Assembly (NCBI GenBank): GCA_016868485.1
Contig: VGGT01000005.1
Span: 1-25,703 of the forward strand
Origin: Bacteroidota bacterium
Lineage (GTDB): Bacteria > Bacteroidota > Bacteroidia > UBA7662
DNA length: 25,703 nucleotides
Reading direction: 5' to 3'
The position numbers and the translations under genes were made by a program. The notes under the pieces were generated by a model that saw only the letters and a list, made by a program, of their open reading frames with translations, had not been told where the DNA came from and searched no databases. This document shows, one piece after another, positions 1 through 8,943 of the stretch (the first letter of the stretch is position 1; each line of letters opens with the position of its first letter).

Positions 1-3
1 TAT

Positions 4-1194
4 TCATGCGGGCAAGGCGTTTGATGAATCGATTCGTACAACGGCGTCGTGGGGGCGCTCCTCGTATGGATCAGAAAGGGCTTCGCGACAAACACTGAGT
101 ATGATGCCCAAAGAGATGCAGGTGAACAGCACCGAGGTGCCGCCCCAACTCACCAAAGGCAGCGATTGTCCAGTCACCGGCACGAGCCCCACAGCCACTG
201 CCATATTGGCTAAAGCTTGAACGGTGAGCATCATGGCCAAGCCGGCGGCGAGGAGGCTTCCGAACAAATTTTCAGAACGCTGAATGGCGCGAAGTACCCG
301 AAAGAGCAACCAGATGTAGAGCACACATATGGCCGCTCCGCCCATTACACCGTATTCTTCGAGTAGGGTTGCATAGATGAAATCGTTGTAGGCCTGCGGC
401 AGGAAGTTGCGTTGGGTGCTTTTACCTGGGCCCTTGCCCAACAGACCCCCGGTCACAATCGCTATGCGGGCTTGGGTGATTTGATCGGGTTCTCGGCTGA
501 TATCGTCGGAAAAGAAGGTTTCGATCCGGCTCACCCAAGTTTTAGATCTGAACCAATCGAATTGATAGGCTACTGCAACGAATGTACCCACAAAGAATGC
601 GCATCCAAAAATGAGGACGAAGAGGTGCTTGAGACGCACAGATCCAACACCGAGCATCAGCAGAACCACCAGGAGAAAGAGCGCTGCCGATGATAGGTTG
701 TCGGGTGCGATGAGCAAGAAGGTGAGTCCGACTGGCAAGATCAAAGGCAAAAAAATCGCTTTCCAGTCTTCTACGTCGTCTTGATGGCGCGATAAAAATC
801 GGGCGAGGAACAGCACAATAGCGAATCTGGCCCATTCCGATGATTGAAAACTGACGCCCAACACGGGGATTTCGACCCAACGACTGGCGTCGTTCATTTC
901 GGTGCCCTTCAACAGGGTATAGAGCAGCAATAGAATGGCAGGAATCCATCCGAACTGGGCTATTCTACCGATATACCGATAGGGTATGTGGTGTATGGCA
1001 TACATCAAGATGAGACCTAGGCCCGAAATTCCGATGTGCCTAAATAAATAATACTCGGTATCGCTGTTTCGCTGTCGGTGTGCGAGACTTCCGGTGGCCG
1101 AATAAACCAATAGCGTTGAGGCCAGCATCAATAAGCCAGCAATCAGCCAGATATACCGGTCACCCTTTGGTTTGATAGACAGCAGAGCGCTCAT
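4..1194 (-). CDS. ftsW: FtsW, SEDS-family septal peptidoglycan glycosyltransferase
   Basis: Polymerises lipid II into glycan strands at the division septum, working with the FtsI transpeptidase encoded in the same operon. The 396-aa protein is a polytopic membrane protein with about ten hydrophobic segments. SEDS hallmarks are visible: SSEWARF at residues 118-124, a GPGKS loop near 255-259, LPQAYNDF at 265-272 with the presumed catalytic Asp271, LLEEYG at 277-282, and SLPLVSWGG at 344-352. Its position after murD, rather than in an elongation cluster, favours FtsW over RodA. The ATG lies 60 nt after the murD stop, the widest gap but one in the cluster, and an 11-bp inverted repeat fills it. 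Length is normal. The stop codon is three bases from the window edge; murG would be expected next but is outside. Confidence 0.95.
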   Translation of the reverse strand: MSALLSIKPKGDRYIWLIAGLLMLASTLLVYSATGSLAHRQRNSDTEYYLFRHIGISGLGLILMYAIHHIPYRYIGRIAQFGWIPAILLLLYTLLKGTEMNDASRWVEIPVLGVSFQSSEWARFAIVLFLARFLSRHQDDVEDWKAIFLPLILPVGLTFLLIAPDNLSSAALFLLVVLLMLGVGSVRLKHLFVLIFGCAFFVGTFVAVAYQFDWFRSKTWVSRIETFFSDDISREPDQITQARIAIVTGGLLGKGPGKSTQRNFLPQAYNDFIYATLLEEYGVMGGAAICVLYIWLLFRVLRAIQRSENLFGSLLAAGLAMMLTVQALANMAVAVGLVPVTGQSLPLVSWGGTSVLFTCISLGIILSVCREALSDPYEERPHDAVVRIDSSNALPA

Positions 1195-1249
1195 TTATTG
1201 ATAATACCCTTTGTTATATTTGTGTTATATTATGATTCATTATCAATAA
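1195..1249. repeat. 11-bp perfect inverted repeat between murD and ftsW
   Basis: TTATTGATAAT at 1195-1205 and ATTATCAATAA at 1239-1249 are exact reverse complements separated by 33 AT-rich bases, which also contain GTTATATT twice (1213-1220 and 1224-1231). It occupies almost the whole murD-ftsW gap and abuts the ftsW start codon. In the mRNA it could fold into a long-loop hairpin; it could also be a protein-binding site. No U-tract follows, so it is not a standard terminator. The symmetry is directly visible; any function is inference. Confidence 0.6.
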
Positions 1250-1254
1250 TACCA

Positions 1255-2601
1255 TTACAGCAATTTGACATATTTTTTGAACTGACGGCCACGATCTTCA
1301 TAATTCTGAAACAAATCGAAACTGGCACAGGCGGGAGACAGCAATACCACATCGCCCTTCTCTGCTAAATGGTAGGCCATCCGAACACTTTCTTCCATCG
1401 ATGAAGTGTTTACTATGACCGGAACCACATCCGAAAAGGCATCATGCAGAAGGCGGTTGTCGAGCCCTATACAGATGAGTGCTTTCACCCGGCCGGGCAC
1501 CAGGTCAACCAGCACAGAATAATCGTTTCCCTTGTCTGTTCCACCAGCAATCCACACAATGGGCTTTGATAGGCTCTCTAGGGCATACCATACCGAATTG
1601 ACGTTCGTTGCCTTACTGTCATTGATGTATTCGACCCCTTTTATGGTGGCCACTGGCTCGAGTCGGTGTTCGATGGCCTCGAAGCGCGACAGACTATCGC
1701 GGATGACTTCGTTGCGGATGTCGAATAGTCGCGCAGGCAGGGCGGCCGCCATGGCGTTGAGGGTGTTGTGCTTGCCTTTGAGCGACAAATCATCGATGGG
1801 TATATACATATCTTCGTTGGGTTTATGCAGTACTATTTGGTTGTTTTCGATCCAAGCACCTGAGTTGGGCACTTGGTGAGCGCCAAAGCCCATGCGCCGG
1901 GCCTGAATATGATTGGCCCTCGATAATGCCTGGCTGCTTGTGGGGTCGTCGGTACAGTAGATGAGTGTTTCGGTCGCCCGCATGTTTTGGGCTATACGCA
2001 ACTTCGACTGCACATAGTTTTCCATGCGGTATTGGTAGCGATCGAGGTGATCGGGTGTGATGTTGGTGATGACCCCGACATCGAGTCGCGTATTGAACAT
2101 GCCATCGAGCTGGAAACTGCTGATTTCCAATACGTAGAGGTCTCGATCCTGTTCGGCTTCGGCCACCGAACGTGCGAAGCTCTTTCCAACATTGCCCGCA
2201 CAAGCCATATTCCAACCCGCCCTGCGAAAAATATCTGCTGTAAGGAGGGTTGTGGTGGTCTTGCCATTGGTACCGGTAATTCCTATTAAGCGTGCTCGGG
2301 TATGTTGGGCGGCGAATTCGATCTCACTGATCACAGGTATGCCCTTTTTCCTTAGTTCTACGACCACTGCGGATTCGTCGGGGATGCCCGGACTTTTCAC
2401 CACCATAGTGACTTGACCCCACTGTTCTTTACGATGCCCTCCTGATTCCCAAGGCACATCCAATAGATTGAGTTCTTCAGCCACTGAATCCCGTACCGTT
2501 CCAGCGTCGCTCAGGCGTGCCCGCAAACCCTTGGCTACCGCCAAATGGGCTGCCCCTACTCCACTTTCTCCACCGCCTAATATGAGTATCTCTGGGTTCA
2601 T
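1255..2601 (-). CDS. murD: MurD, UDP-N-acetylmuramoyl-L-alanine:D-glutamate ligase
   Basis: Cytoplasmic ATP-dependent ligase that adds D-glutamate to UDP-MurNAc-L-Ala. At 448 aa the length is typical. The N-terminal Rossmann-type domain starts with ILGGGESG (residues 7-14). SPGIP is at 70-74. The Mur-ligase P-loop GITGTNGKTTTT is at 107-118, followed by the central-domain ITNITPDHLDRY motif and the C-terminal domain with YINDSKATN and WIAGGTDKG, both characteristic of MurD. The start ATG is 85 nt after the mraY stop, in a gap containing an imperfect duplicate of the mraY 3' end. Part of the dcw operon, presumably transcribed from upstream of mraZ. Confidence 0.96.
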   Translation of the reverse strand: MNPEILILGGGESGVGAAHLAVAKGLRARLSDAGTVRDSVAEELNLLDVPWESGGHRKEQWGQVTMVVKSPGIPDESAVVVELRKKGIPVISEIEFAAQHTRARLIGITGTNGKTTTTLLTADIFRRAGWNMACAGNVGKSFARSVAEAEQDRDLYVLEISSFQLDGMFNTRLDVGVITNITPDHLDRYQYRMENYVQSKLRIAQNMRATETLIYCTDDPTSSQALSRANHIQARRMGFGAHQVPNSGAWIENNQIVLHKPNEDMYIPIDDLSLKGKHNTLNAMAAALPARLFDIRNEVIRDSLSRFEAIEHRLEPVATIKGVEYINDSKATNVNSVWYALESLSKPIVWIAGGTDKGNDYSVLVDLVPGRVKALICIGLDNRLLHDAFSDVVPVIVNTSSMEESVRMAYHLAEKGDVVLLSPACASFDLFQNYEDRGRQFKKYVKLL

Positions 2602-2617
2602 TTTTTCGTCTTGCCGA

Positions 2618-2707
2618 TTGAACTTGATTCGTTGTTTGTTTTTATCTGAGTTTGAGCTTCTGTTGAAATTGATTCGTCGCAGGTATTTATCGGAGTTTGA
2701 GCAGGGC
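2618..2707. repeat. 45-bp imperfect tandem duplication of the mraY 3' end
   Basis: Bases 2618-2662 and 2663-2707 align without gaps and match at 33 of their first 40 positions. The right copy holds the last mraY codons and stop. The left copy in the mraY-murD gap still reads K-L-K-L-R-stop in the corresponding frame. This looks like a local tandem duplication of a gene end that has since diverged. It is one of several short tandem repeats near gene junctions here. Confidence 0.7.
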
Positions 2708-3823
2708 TACCGCCACCAACACAAGGAGAATGGCTACAATCCAGAAGCGGGTCACAATTTTGGGCTCTGGAATTCCGCCCAACTCAAAATGATGGTGCAG
2801 GGGAGACATTTTGAAAATTCGCCTGCCTTCCCCGTACCGCTTTTTGGTGTATTTGAAATAGGTCACCTGCAAAATCACCGAAAGGCTCTCTACAAAGAAG
2901 ATTCCGCAGAGAATGGGTAACAGAAGTTCCATTTTTATGATGATTGCACTGGATGCGATGGCACCACCCAAGGCCAAGGAGCCGGTATCGCCCATAAATA
3001 CCTGAGCGGGATAGGTGTTGTACCACAAAAAGCCAATACAAGCCCCGACCAATGCGGCCAGAAAAACCACCACTTCCCCACTCATCGGCACATACAGTAT
3101 GTTGAGGTAGGCAGCCGTTTTGATGTTTCCACTCATGTAGGCGAGGATGCCAAGACCGGTGCCAGTAATGGCCGAAACCCCTGCCGCCAATCCATCAATT
3201 CCATCGGTGAGGTTAACGGAGTTGGTGACGGCCGTCACGATCAGTACGATGATCCCGAAATAAACCAGCCATGAAGAGATGGGGCCCCAGGCGAGTTGAC
3301 TGTAATCGAACAGGTGTTTGGTGATCGGTAGATTGGTGCGGAGGGCTACGTCCTGCACGTCTGGGTGAAAAAACAAGGCGGCCGCCACCAGTATGCCCAA
3401 GCCGACCTGGCCGAGTACCTTGGCCCCAGATCGCAGGCCCTGCTTGTCTTTCAGAAAAACTTTGATGTAGTCGTCGGCCAGGCCAATGAGGCCCATCCAA
3501 AGGGTAGCCCCCATCATCACCAGAACATAGATGTTATCGAGCCGCGCCACCAGTAGGCAAGGCAACAAAATGGCAACGAGTATAATGAGGCCGCCCATGG
3601 TGGGGGTACCCTTTTTCGATTGATGGCTTTCGGGACCTACCGCACGGATGGTTTCGCCGATTTGCTTGCGCCGCAGTAGGTTGATGATGTATTTGCCCAC
3701 GATGGTGCCCATGAGCATAGCCAAAATGGCAGCCAAGGCGGCCCGGAAGGTGATGAATCGAAAAACGCCACTCCCCGGGAGGTCATAGTTCATTTCAAGC
3801 CAACTAAACAGTTCGTAGAGCAT
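2687..3823 (-). CDS. mraY: MraY, phospho-MurNAc-pentapeptide translocase
   Basis: Integral inner-membrane enzyme that transfers phospho-MurNAc-pentapeptide from UDP to undecaprenyl phosphate, making lipid I. The 378-aa protein has about ten membrane segments and all family signatures: KKGTPTMGG at residues 70-78, the first Asp pair in LADDYIK (115-121), NLTDGIDGLAAG near 204-215, FMGDTGSLALGG, and the cytosolic SPLHHHFELGG. Bacteroidota MraY proteins are usually somewhat longer than the 360-aa E. coli enzyme, as here. The ATG overlaps the murE stop by one base (TGATG), supporting this start and translational coupling. Confidence 0.97.
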   Translation of the reverse strand: MLYELFSWLEMNYDLPGSGVFRFITFRAALAAILAMLMGTIVGKYIINLLRRKQIGETIRAVGPESHQSKKGTPTMGGLIILVAILLPCLLVARLDNIYVLVMMGATLWMGLIGLADDYIKVFLKDKQGLRSGAKVLGQVGLGILVAAALFFHPDVQDVALRTNLPITKHLFDYSQLAWGPISSWLVYFGIIVLIVTAVTNSVNLTDGIDGLAAGVSAITGTGLGILAYMSGNIKTAAYLNILYVPMSGEVVVFLAALVGACIGFLWYNTYPAQVFMGDTGSLALGGAIASSAIIIKMELLLPILCGIFFVESLSVILQVTYFKYTKKRYGEGRRIFKMSPLHHHFELGGIPEPKIVTRFWIVAILLVLVAVALLKLR

Positions 3824-5289
3824 CAGGCAGAGGGTTGAAGGTGAATACGCAATTGGGCACGGTCGTCGAATGGGTGGCGTACACCCCCGATTTCTTGGTA
3901 GGTTTCGTGGCCTTTTCCGGCCACCAAAACGAGATCACCAGGCAGCGCCAGCATACAAGCGGCACGAATGGCCTCCGCTCGGTCGCTGATTCGAAGGAGA
4001 TTGATCCGTTCTTCGAGCCGAAGTCCGTCCATCATCTCATCGATAATGGTTTCAGGATCTTCCGAACGAGGATTATCGCTCGTGAGGATGGCGCGGTCCG
4101 ACAAACGCGCGGCCAATCCGGCCATTACCGGTCGTTTACTGCGGTCGCGGTCGCCCCCGCATCCCACTACGGTGATGATTTTTTGACCTTCTCGGCGGAT
4201 GTCGCGCAGGGTTTCGAGCACATGTTCCAAAGCATCGGGGGTATGGGCGTAGTCGACAATACCCGTAATGCCGTTGGCCGACCGAACATAATCGAATCGG
4301 CCTCGAGGTGGCCCCAGGCGCGATAACTCGACCAGTAAGGGGGTCGGCTCTTCACCCAAAAGGCAACCAGCAGCATATACGGCCAAGAGGTTACTGGCAT
4401 TGAAACTGCCAATGAGTGGGCTGTAAAAATCATGTCCGTCGAGCAGCAAATGCATCCCGTCGAAACTATTTTCTAGAATCCGGGCCCGAAATCGGGCGTC
4501 GTGCTGGAGCCCATAGCGCTGCACTTCGGCGGCCGTGTTTTGCACCATCACCCCAGAATGTCGGTCATCGGCATTCAGCAGCGCCACGGAATTCTTGCCG
4601 AGGCGGTCAAAAAACGACTTTTTCGCCTTAATATAATTTTCGAATGTTCCGTGGTAGTCGAGATGATCGTGGGTAATGTTGGTGAACATCGCCAAAGCAA
4701 AATCGAGTCCTTCAATCCGGTTTTGGACAGCTGAGTGACTGCTCACCTCCATAAAGGCATGGGTGCAACCGGCTGCCACCATCTTCGACAGCATCTCTTG
4801 GATCTGGATGGCATCGGGTGTGGTGTGGGTCGACTCAAACTCCTGATCTCCTATCCGATTTCCGATGGTGGATAGCATACCACAGCGAAATCCCAATGCC
4901 TGAAAGAGGCCGAACAGGAGACTAACCGTCGTGGTTTTTCCGTTGGTGCCGGTTACTCCCGTCAAGGTCAATTTCCTGGAAGGGTGTCCATACCATGCTG
5001 CGGCCATGCGTCCGGCGGCTATGCTGCTGTCTTTGACCTGTACCCATGCCGCATTGGCCGGAAGATCTTTGGGCGGCTGGGTTTCTGCAACGATGACCGT
5101 GGCACCTGCGGCGCGTGCGCCCTCGATGAAAGCATGTCCGTCGATTCGGGTGCCTCTTAGGGCCAGAAATGCATCACCCTTACCCACAGTTCGTGAGTCG
5201 ATGCATAAGCGACCGCATAGGACTTCGGGCGAACCCGTGAGGATCGCAGCATCGACTTCCGCCATGATATGTCCAATGCTCCGATTCAT
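3823..5289 (-). CDS. murE: MurE, UDP-MurNAc-L-Ala-D-Glu:meso-diaminopimelate ligase
   Basis: Cytoplasmic Mur ligase adding the third stem-peptide residue. The protein is 488 aa from the chosen start. The P-loop GVTGTNGKTTT is at residues 111-121, FTNITHDHLDYHG marks the central domain, and DSRTVGKGDAFLALRG is the N-terminal uridine-binding region. The DNPR motif (in LTSDNPRSEDP) is the signature of meso-diaminopimelate-specific MurE, so the peptidoglycan is predicted to be of the Gram-negative mDAP type. The open frame continues 65 codons further upstream, but that part is Arg/His-rich shadow sequence inside ftsI. The internal ATG at 5289 forms an ATGA overlap with the ftsI stop, as at other junctions here. 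Confidence 0.95.
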   Translation of the reverse strand: MNRSIGHIMAEVDAAILTGSPEVLCGRLCIDSRTVGKGDAFLALRGTRIDGHAFIEGARAAGATVIVAETQPPKDLPANAAWVQVKDSSIAAGRMAAAWYGHPSRKLTLTGVTGTNGKTTTVSLLFGLFQALGFRCGMLSTIGNRIGDQEFESTHTTPDAIQIQEMLSKMVAAGCTHAFMEVSSHSAVQNRIEGLDFALAMFTNITHDHLDYHGTFENYIKAKKSFFDRLGKNSVALLNADDRHSGVMVQNTAAEVQRYGLQHDARFRARILENSFDGMHLLLDGHDFYSPLIGSFNASNLLAVYAAGCLLGEEPTPLLVELSRLGPPRGRFDYVRSANGITGIVDYAHTPDALEHVLETLRDIRREGQKIITVVGCGGDRDRSKRPVMAGLAARLSDRAILTSDNPRSEDPETIIDEMMDGLRLEERINLLRISDRAEAIRAACMLALPGDLVLVAGKGHETYQEIGGVRHPFDDRAQLRIHLQPSA

Positions 5290-7457
5290 TGAAGGTAGAG
5301 GGTTAGGTGTTTGCCTGATGCTTGTGGGGTGCCTGGCGCTGGATCCTGCCTGACCACTCGTCCACGTCCGAATACTTCTGTGGGGTATCCCAAGTAGCCC
5401 GCCACCTGCAATGCGTCGGAGAGTCCCATGCCTGTGAGGTCTGCAACGATGCCTTTGCGGACGGTGACCTCTGTGAGCTTCCAAGTCCCATGGGTGGGTT
5501 GGGCCTGGACATAGGAACTGCCTGCCCCATGGGCACCTTCAGCACGCTCGTTGCCGTTTGATGGCTTGCGCGTGGTGCGGTGCGTCATTCCGAGTTGATC
5601 CAAGGCCTTGCGTGTGGGCAACTCCAAACCACTGACCAATGGTGCAGGTATGCTGTCGCCTTCCCAGTGTTTTGGAATCTTGTTTCCCTGATCGCCCCAG
5701 CCTCGGGCATAAAGATGGTCGGCCACTTTCCGAAAAACGGAGCCCGCCACTACACCACCATAATAGGCTGAGTCGCCCAAATCCGCCAACATCACCACCA
5801 TGCTGTAGCGCGGCTGTTCCGCTGGAAAAAATCCCGCCACACTGCCCCTGTAGCGCTTAACGTATTGATTATTCACCAACATTTGTGCGGTACCCGTTTT
5901 GGCCGCTACTGAATAGGAAGGGTTTTGCAAGCGTTTTCCTGTTCCCCCTTCTTGCTCAACGACAGCCCGCAACATTTGGTTGAGCGCTTTGAGTGTTTTG
6001 GCCGATGCGATGGGCTTATTGTCTGCGCGAATGGGCGTGACATAGGTTTGGTTGGTGTTGGTGTTGCGGACCTCAGCGACAAGGCGTGGTGTTACCCGAA
6101 AACCTTTATTGGCCACTGTATTGTAGAGACATAAAACCTGCAGCGGGGTTAGATTGAGCCCATAGCCCACGCTGAGCCATGGCAGTGAAACGTCTGACCA
6201 TTCTGCGGTGATGGGTTTGGTGATTTTGGGCACGGCCTCACCTGCCAATGATATGCCTGAAGGCCGATCAACCCCCATCTGTTCCAACAGATCAGTAAAT
6301 CGCTTTGGGTTTTTGCCATAATATTGTTGAATCAGACGAGATACCCCCACATTGGAGCTTTTGGCAAAAATTTCTGTGAGGTCGGCTTGGCCGATTCCGT
6401 GTCGACTGGCATCGAACATGGTTTTGGACCCGAAGTCCCACAACCCGCCATTGAGATCAACCCGAGTGTGGGGGGCAACGCCGGCATCTTCCAAAGCCAC
6501 CAGCATACTGATCAATTTAAAAGTCGATCCAGGGTCCTGACTTTCTGTAACGGCATAGTTGATATGCTCGTCGCATCCCATTTCACTTTCTGTTCTAGAC
6601 AGATTTACCATCGCTCTGATATTACCTGTAGCCACTTCCATCACCACAACCGTTCCGTAGGCAGCTTTGTAGTGATTCAATGCCTGACAAAGGGCCTCAT
6701 CGGCCACATCTTGCAGTTGCATATCCAGGGTGGTTATGACATCCATTCCGTGTTTTGGTGGCACAAGAGGTAAACCGTCGACCGGAATCCACATGCCGTT
6801 GGCGATGCGCCGCATCCGCGATTGAGCCGGGACTCCCGCCAGTGCGGAATCGAATGCTGCTTCTAGTCCAACCGCTTTCTGTTTGCTCTCTGGCTTATGG
6901 TAGCCCACCGTCCGTGCGGCTAATCGGCCCATTGGGCGTTCGCGGTGGGTATGGGCCTCCACCACAAGTCCTCCGCGATAGACATGGGATTTCCGGGATT
7001 GTGCCAGGTTAATGAGGGGCAGTGCCCGCACCTGCTGAAGTTTGATGTAGTCGACGTTTCGGGCCAGCAGAACGTCGGGGCGTTTCGTTCGCCGTGCCTC
7101 CCTCAGCAATTGGCTGTATTCACTTTGTTCGCCATCCAAAATCCGAGCCAGACCAGCAGCCAAAGAATCCACTTTTTCGCTGAATATCTCATCGGTCAGG
7201 CCGGAAGTGGTGGCATCGAAGCGCAGATCATAGCGGGTGATGGTGGTTGCGAGCAAGCTGCCATCTTGTGCATAGATATTGCCCCGCTGGGCGTCTATGG
7301 TGCGGGTGTCGAGCATCATCTTCTTCGCCAGCGCCCTGTAGTGTTTGCCGTGTACGTTTTGAATGAAGATGGCACGGCCCACTACAGCAACAAATCCGAG
7401 TGCCAATAGGACAAACACGAACAGGCTTCTGCGAAATATGTTCTTCTGCTCGCTCAT
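5286..7457 (-). CDS. ftsI: FtsI/PBP3-type division transpeptidase with C-terminal PASTA domain
   Basis: Class B penicillin-binding protein that cross-links septal peptidoglycan. The 723-aa protein has a short cytoplasmic N-terminus, one membrane anchor at about residues 11-33, a PBP dimerisation domain, and a transpeptidase domain with the three active-site motifs S311-T-F-K314, S367-S-N369 and K520-T-G522. A roughly 65-residue C-terminal PASTA-like domain ends in LTLYLQ. E. coli FtsI lacks PASTA, but Bacteroidota division PBPs often have it. Start and stop both form ATGA overlaps with ftsL and murE, fixing the ends and indicating coupled translation. Residues 625-665 are a low-complexity linker rich in Gly, Ser and Thr. 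Confidence 0.95.
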   Translation of the reverse strand: MSEQKNIFRRSLFVFVLLALGFVAVVGRAIFIQNVHGKHYRALAKKMMLDTRTIDAQRGNIYAQDGSLLATTITRYDLRFDATTSGLTDEIFSEKVDSLAAGLARILDGEQSEYSQLLREARRTKRPDVLLARNVDYIKLQQVRALPLINLAQSRKSHVYRGGLVVEAHTHRERPMGRLAARTVGYHKPESKQKAVGLEAAFDSALAGVPAQSRMRRIANGMWIPVDGLPLVPPKHGMDVITTLDMQLQDVADEALCQALNHYKAAYGTVVVMEVATGNIRAMVNLSRTESEMGCDEHINYAVTESQDPGSTFKLISMLVALEDAGVAPHTRVDLNGGLWDFGSKTMFDASRHGIGQADLTEIFAKSSNVGVSRLIQQYYGKNPKRFTDLLEQMGVDRPSGISLAGEAVPKITKPITAEWSDVSLPWLSVGYGLNLTPLQVLCLYNTVANKGFRVTPRLVAEVRNTNTNQTYVTPIRADNKPIASAKTLKALNQMLRAVVEQEGGTGKRLQNPSYSVAAKTGTAQMLVNNQYVKRYRGSVAGFFPAEQPRYSMVVMLADLGDSAYYGGVVAGSVFRKVADHLYARGWGDQGNKIPKHWEGDSIPAPLVSGLELPTRKALDQLGMTHRTTRKPSNGNERAEGAHGAGSSYVQAQPTHGTWKLTEVTVRKGIVADLTGMGLSDALQVAGYLGYPTEVFGRGRVVRQDPAPGTPQASGKHLTLYLQ

Positions 7458-7948
7458 GTCCCCTTCCTTTTGGGGCTTGTGCCCTCATTTTTGGATTCCA
7501 ATTCGACGGGGGGTTCTTGGGGGGATTTCCACCCCATCCCCATATTTTGGAGCCGATCGAGCACTTCCGTTCGGCGGCCTAAATGCATCACCTCCGATTG
7601 GAGGAGAATATACTCGGCCTTGAGGTCTTCTACCTCCTGACGGGTACTCAGGATTTTGCGCTGCTTCGATTCTTGGCTGTGGCCATTGGCGATGTAGACC
7701 AAGAGCAGGAAGGTGCAATACAAAATGAAGGGTATGTGGCGCGACACATCTTCCCATTGCCAATGCCCCAAACCGGATCGCGTTTCGGTTGATGGCCGAT
7801 GACCCGCACCGGATCGCGTTTCGGTTGATGGCTCGAATTCCTCCGGGCAATCATCGATAGCGGGCCTTCCCTCCTGCTTGCGCCCCAGAAGAGTCGACCA
7901 AAACCCGCCATGGGCAGGGTGTTCACTGCGTCGGCGGTTGCGGTTCAT
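7454..7948 (-). CDS. ftsL: FtsL-like bitopic division protein with internal 12-aa repeat
   Basis: A 164-aa protein between rsmH and ftsI, the usual position of ftsL. It has a long charged cytoplasmic N-terminus, one membrane segment (around HIPFILYCTFLLLVY), and a periplasmic heptad-like helix with spaced Leu/Val that should form the coiled coil used by FtsL to scaffold FtsI/FtsW. FtsL sequences are poorly conserved, so the call rests on topology and position. The ATG at 7948 makes an ATGA overlap with the rsmH stop, matching the other junctions; an in-frame ATG two codons upstream (7954) is also possible. The cytoplasmic tail contains PSTETRSGAGHR followed by PSTETRSGLGHW, from a 36-bp tandem duplication. 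The Pro-rich C-terminus (SPQEPPVELE) is probably disordered. Confidence 0.8.
   Translation of the reverse strand: MNRNRRRSEHPAHGGFWSTLLGRKQEGRPAIDDCPEEFEPSTETRSGAGHRPSTETRSGLGHWQWEDVSRHIPFILYCTFLLLVYIANGHSQESKQRKILSTRQEVEDLKAEYILLQSEVMHLGRRTEVLDRLQNMGMGWKSPQEPPVELESKNEGTSPKRKGT
7760..7831. repeat. In-frame 36-bp tandem duplication inside ftsL
   Basis: Two adjacent 36-bp units (7760-7795 and 7796-7831) match at 32 of 36 positions, including an exact shared stretch of 25 bases with a 36-base offset. Being a multiple of three, it gives a 12-residue repeat in the cytoplasmic tail of FtsL. Each unit ends with TTCGGTTGATGG, a 12-mer also present in the repeat array in front of pgk (10897-10908). 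Confidence 0.85.
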
Positions 7949-8943
7949 GGCCATGGGGTTTGGGTGCGACGTGCCACACGCAAACGGGCACTGCGGGCAC
8001 GCGGGTTAGTCGCCGTTTCTTGTTCACTCGCCTGCAAAGCTTGGGTCGGACTAGGCTCGAATGGTCGAATGCTGTGTCCGTACACATCGGTTTCAATGGA
8101 ATTGTGGAAATGACCACTGCGCATGAACTGCTTCACCAAACGATCCTCCAGTGAATGATAGCTGATCACCACCAGATACCCTCCCGGTGCGCAAACGGCA
8201 GCCGTCTGCTGGAGCATCTCACGCAGAGCACCCAATTCATCGTTGAGGTGAATGCGGATGGCCTGAAACAGCCGTGCGGTGAACTGCCGCTCTTTGCCGC
8301 TGGCGGTGATGGGCTCGATGGCCTTGCACAGATCGGCGGTGGTGTTCATGGCATTGCGGGTTCGGGCGAGTGCGATGAGCTGAGCTACGCGACGTGCTGC
8401 CGTGATCTCACCGTATTGACGCAATACGCGTGCAATTTCCTCTTCATCGGCCTGCCTTAAAAAATCTCCTGCTGTTTGTCCGGCCCTTGGGTTCATCCGC
8501 ATATCGAGGTCTGCCTCGTGGCGGAAAGCAAAGCCACGGCCCGGTTCATCGATCTGATGGGAGCTAATCCCCAGGTCTGCGAGGATGCCGTTGACCTGCA
8601 GCATATCGTGGTGTGCCGCAAAACGTTTGAGGTGACGAAAATTAGCGTCGGCGAATGCAAAACGCCCATCATGAGGCAGATGGGCGTGTACGTCGGGATC
8701 CTGGTCGAAGGCCAGTAAGCGACCCGTCGTGCCGAGGCGCCCAAGTAGGGCGCGGCTGTGTCCGCCTCCCCCGAAAGTTAAGTCGATGTAGCGCCCCCCC
8801 GGTTGCAGGTGCAGGGCATCGATCGACTCCTGCAACATCACGGGATCATGGTAGGACCGGCTGTTGTTAGACGATGTCGCTTGTTGCTCTTGGGCCGTGA
8901 GGGCGAGCTCGCTCCCCAGATCGGTGTGTCTTCCGTTGGTCAT
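7945..8943 (-). CDS. rsmH: RsmH, 16S rRNA (cytosine-1402-N4)-methyltransferase
   Basis: SAM-dependent methyltransferase acting on C1402 in the ribosomal P site; the gene is a regular member of dcw clusters (formerly mraW). The 332-aa protein has HDPVML at residues 32-37, the SAM-binding loop DLTFGGGGHSRALL at 54-67, the acidic AFDQDPD segment, LADLGISSHQID, and YHSLEDRLVKQF near the C-terminus. About 30 poorly conserved residues precede the HDPVML motif, but the ATG at 8943 overlaps the mraZ stop as ATGA, so the longer start is preferred. Confidence 0.96.
   Translation of the reverse strand: MTNGRHTDLGSELALTAQEQQATSSNNSRSYHDPVMLQESIDALHLQPGGRYIDLTFGGGGHSRALLGRLGTTGRLLAFDQDPDVHAHLPHDGRFAFADANFRHLKRFAAHHDMLQVNGILADLGISSHQIDEPGRGFAFRHEADLDMRMNPRAGQTAGDFLRQADEEEIARVLRQYGEITAARRVAQLIALARTRNAMNTTADLCKAIEPITASGKERQFTARLFQAIRIHLNDELGALREMLQQTAAVCAPGGYLVVISYHSLEDRLVKQFMRSGHFHNSIETDVYGHSIRPFEPSPTQALQASEQETATNPRARSARLRVARRTQTPWP

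Noticed and set aside
412..693. 93-aa plus-strand frame inside ftsW
   Set aside because: Shadow of the ftsW coding sequence on the opposite strand; same for other overlapping frames throughout the dcw genes.
5290..5484. 65-codon upstream extension of murE
   Set aside because: Arg/His-rich text inside ftsI with no family similarity; the ATGA overlap at 5289 gives a normal MurE start.
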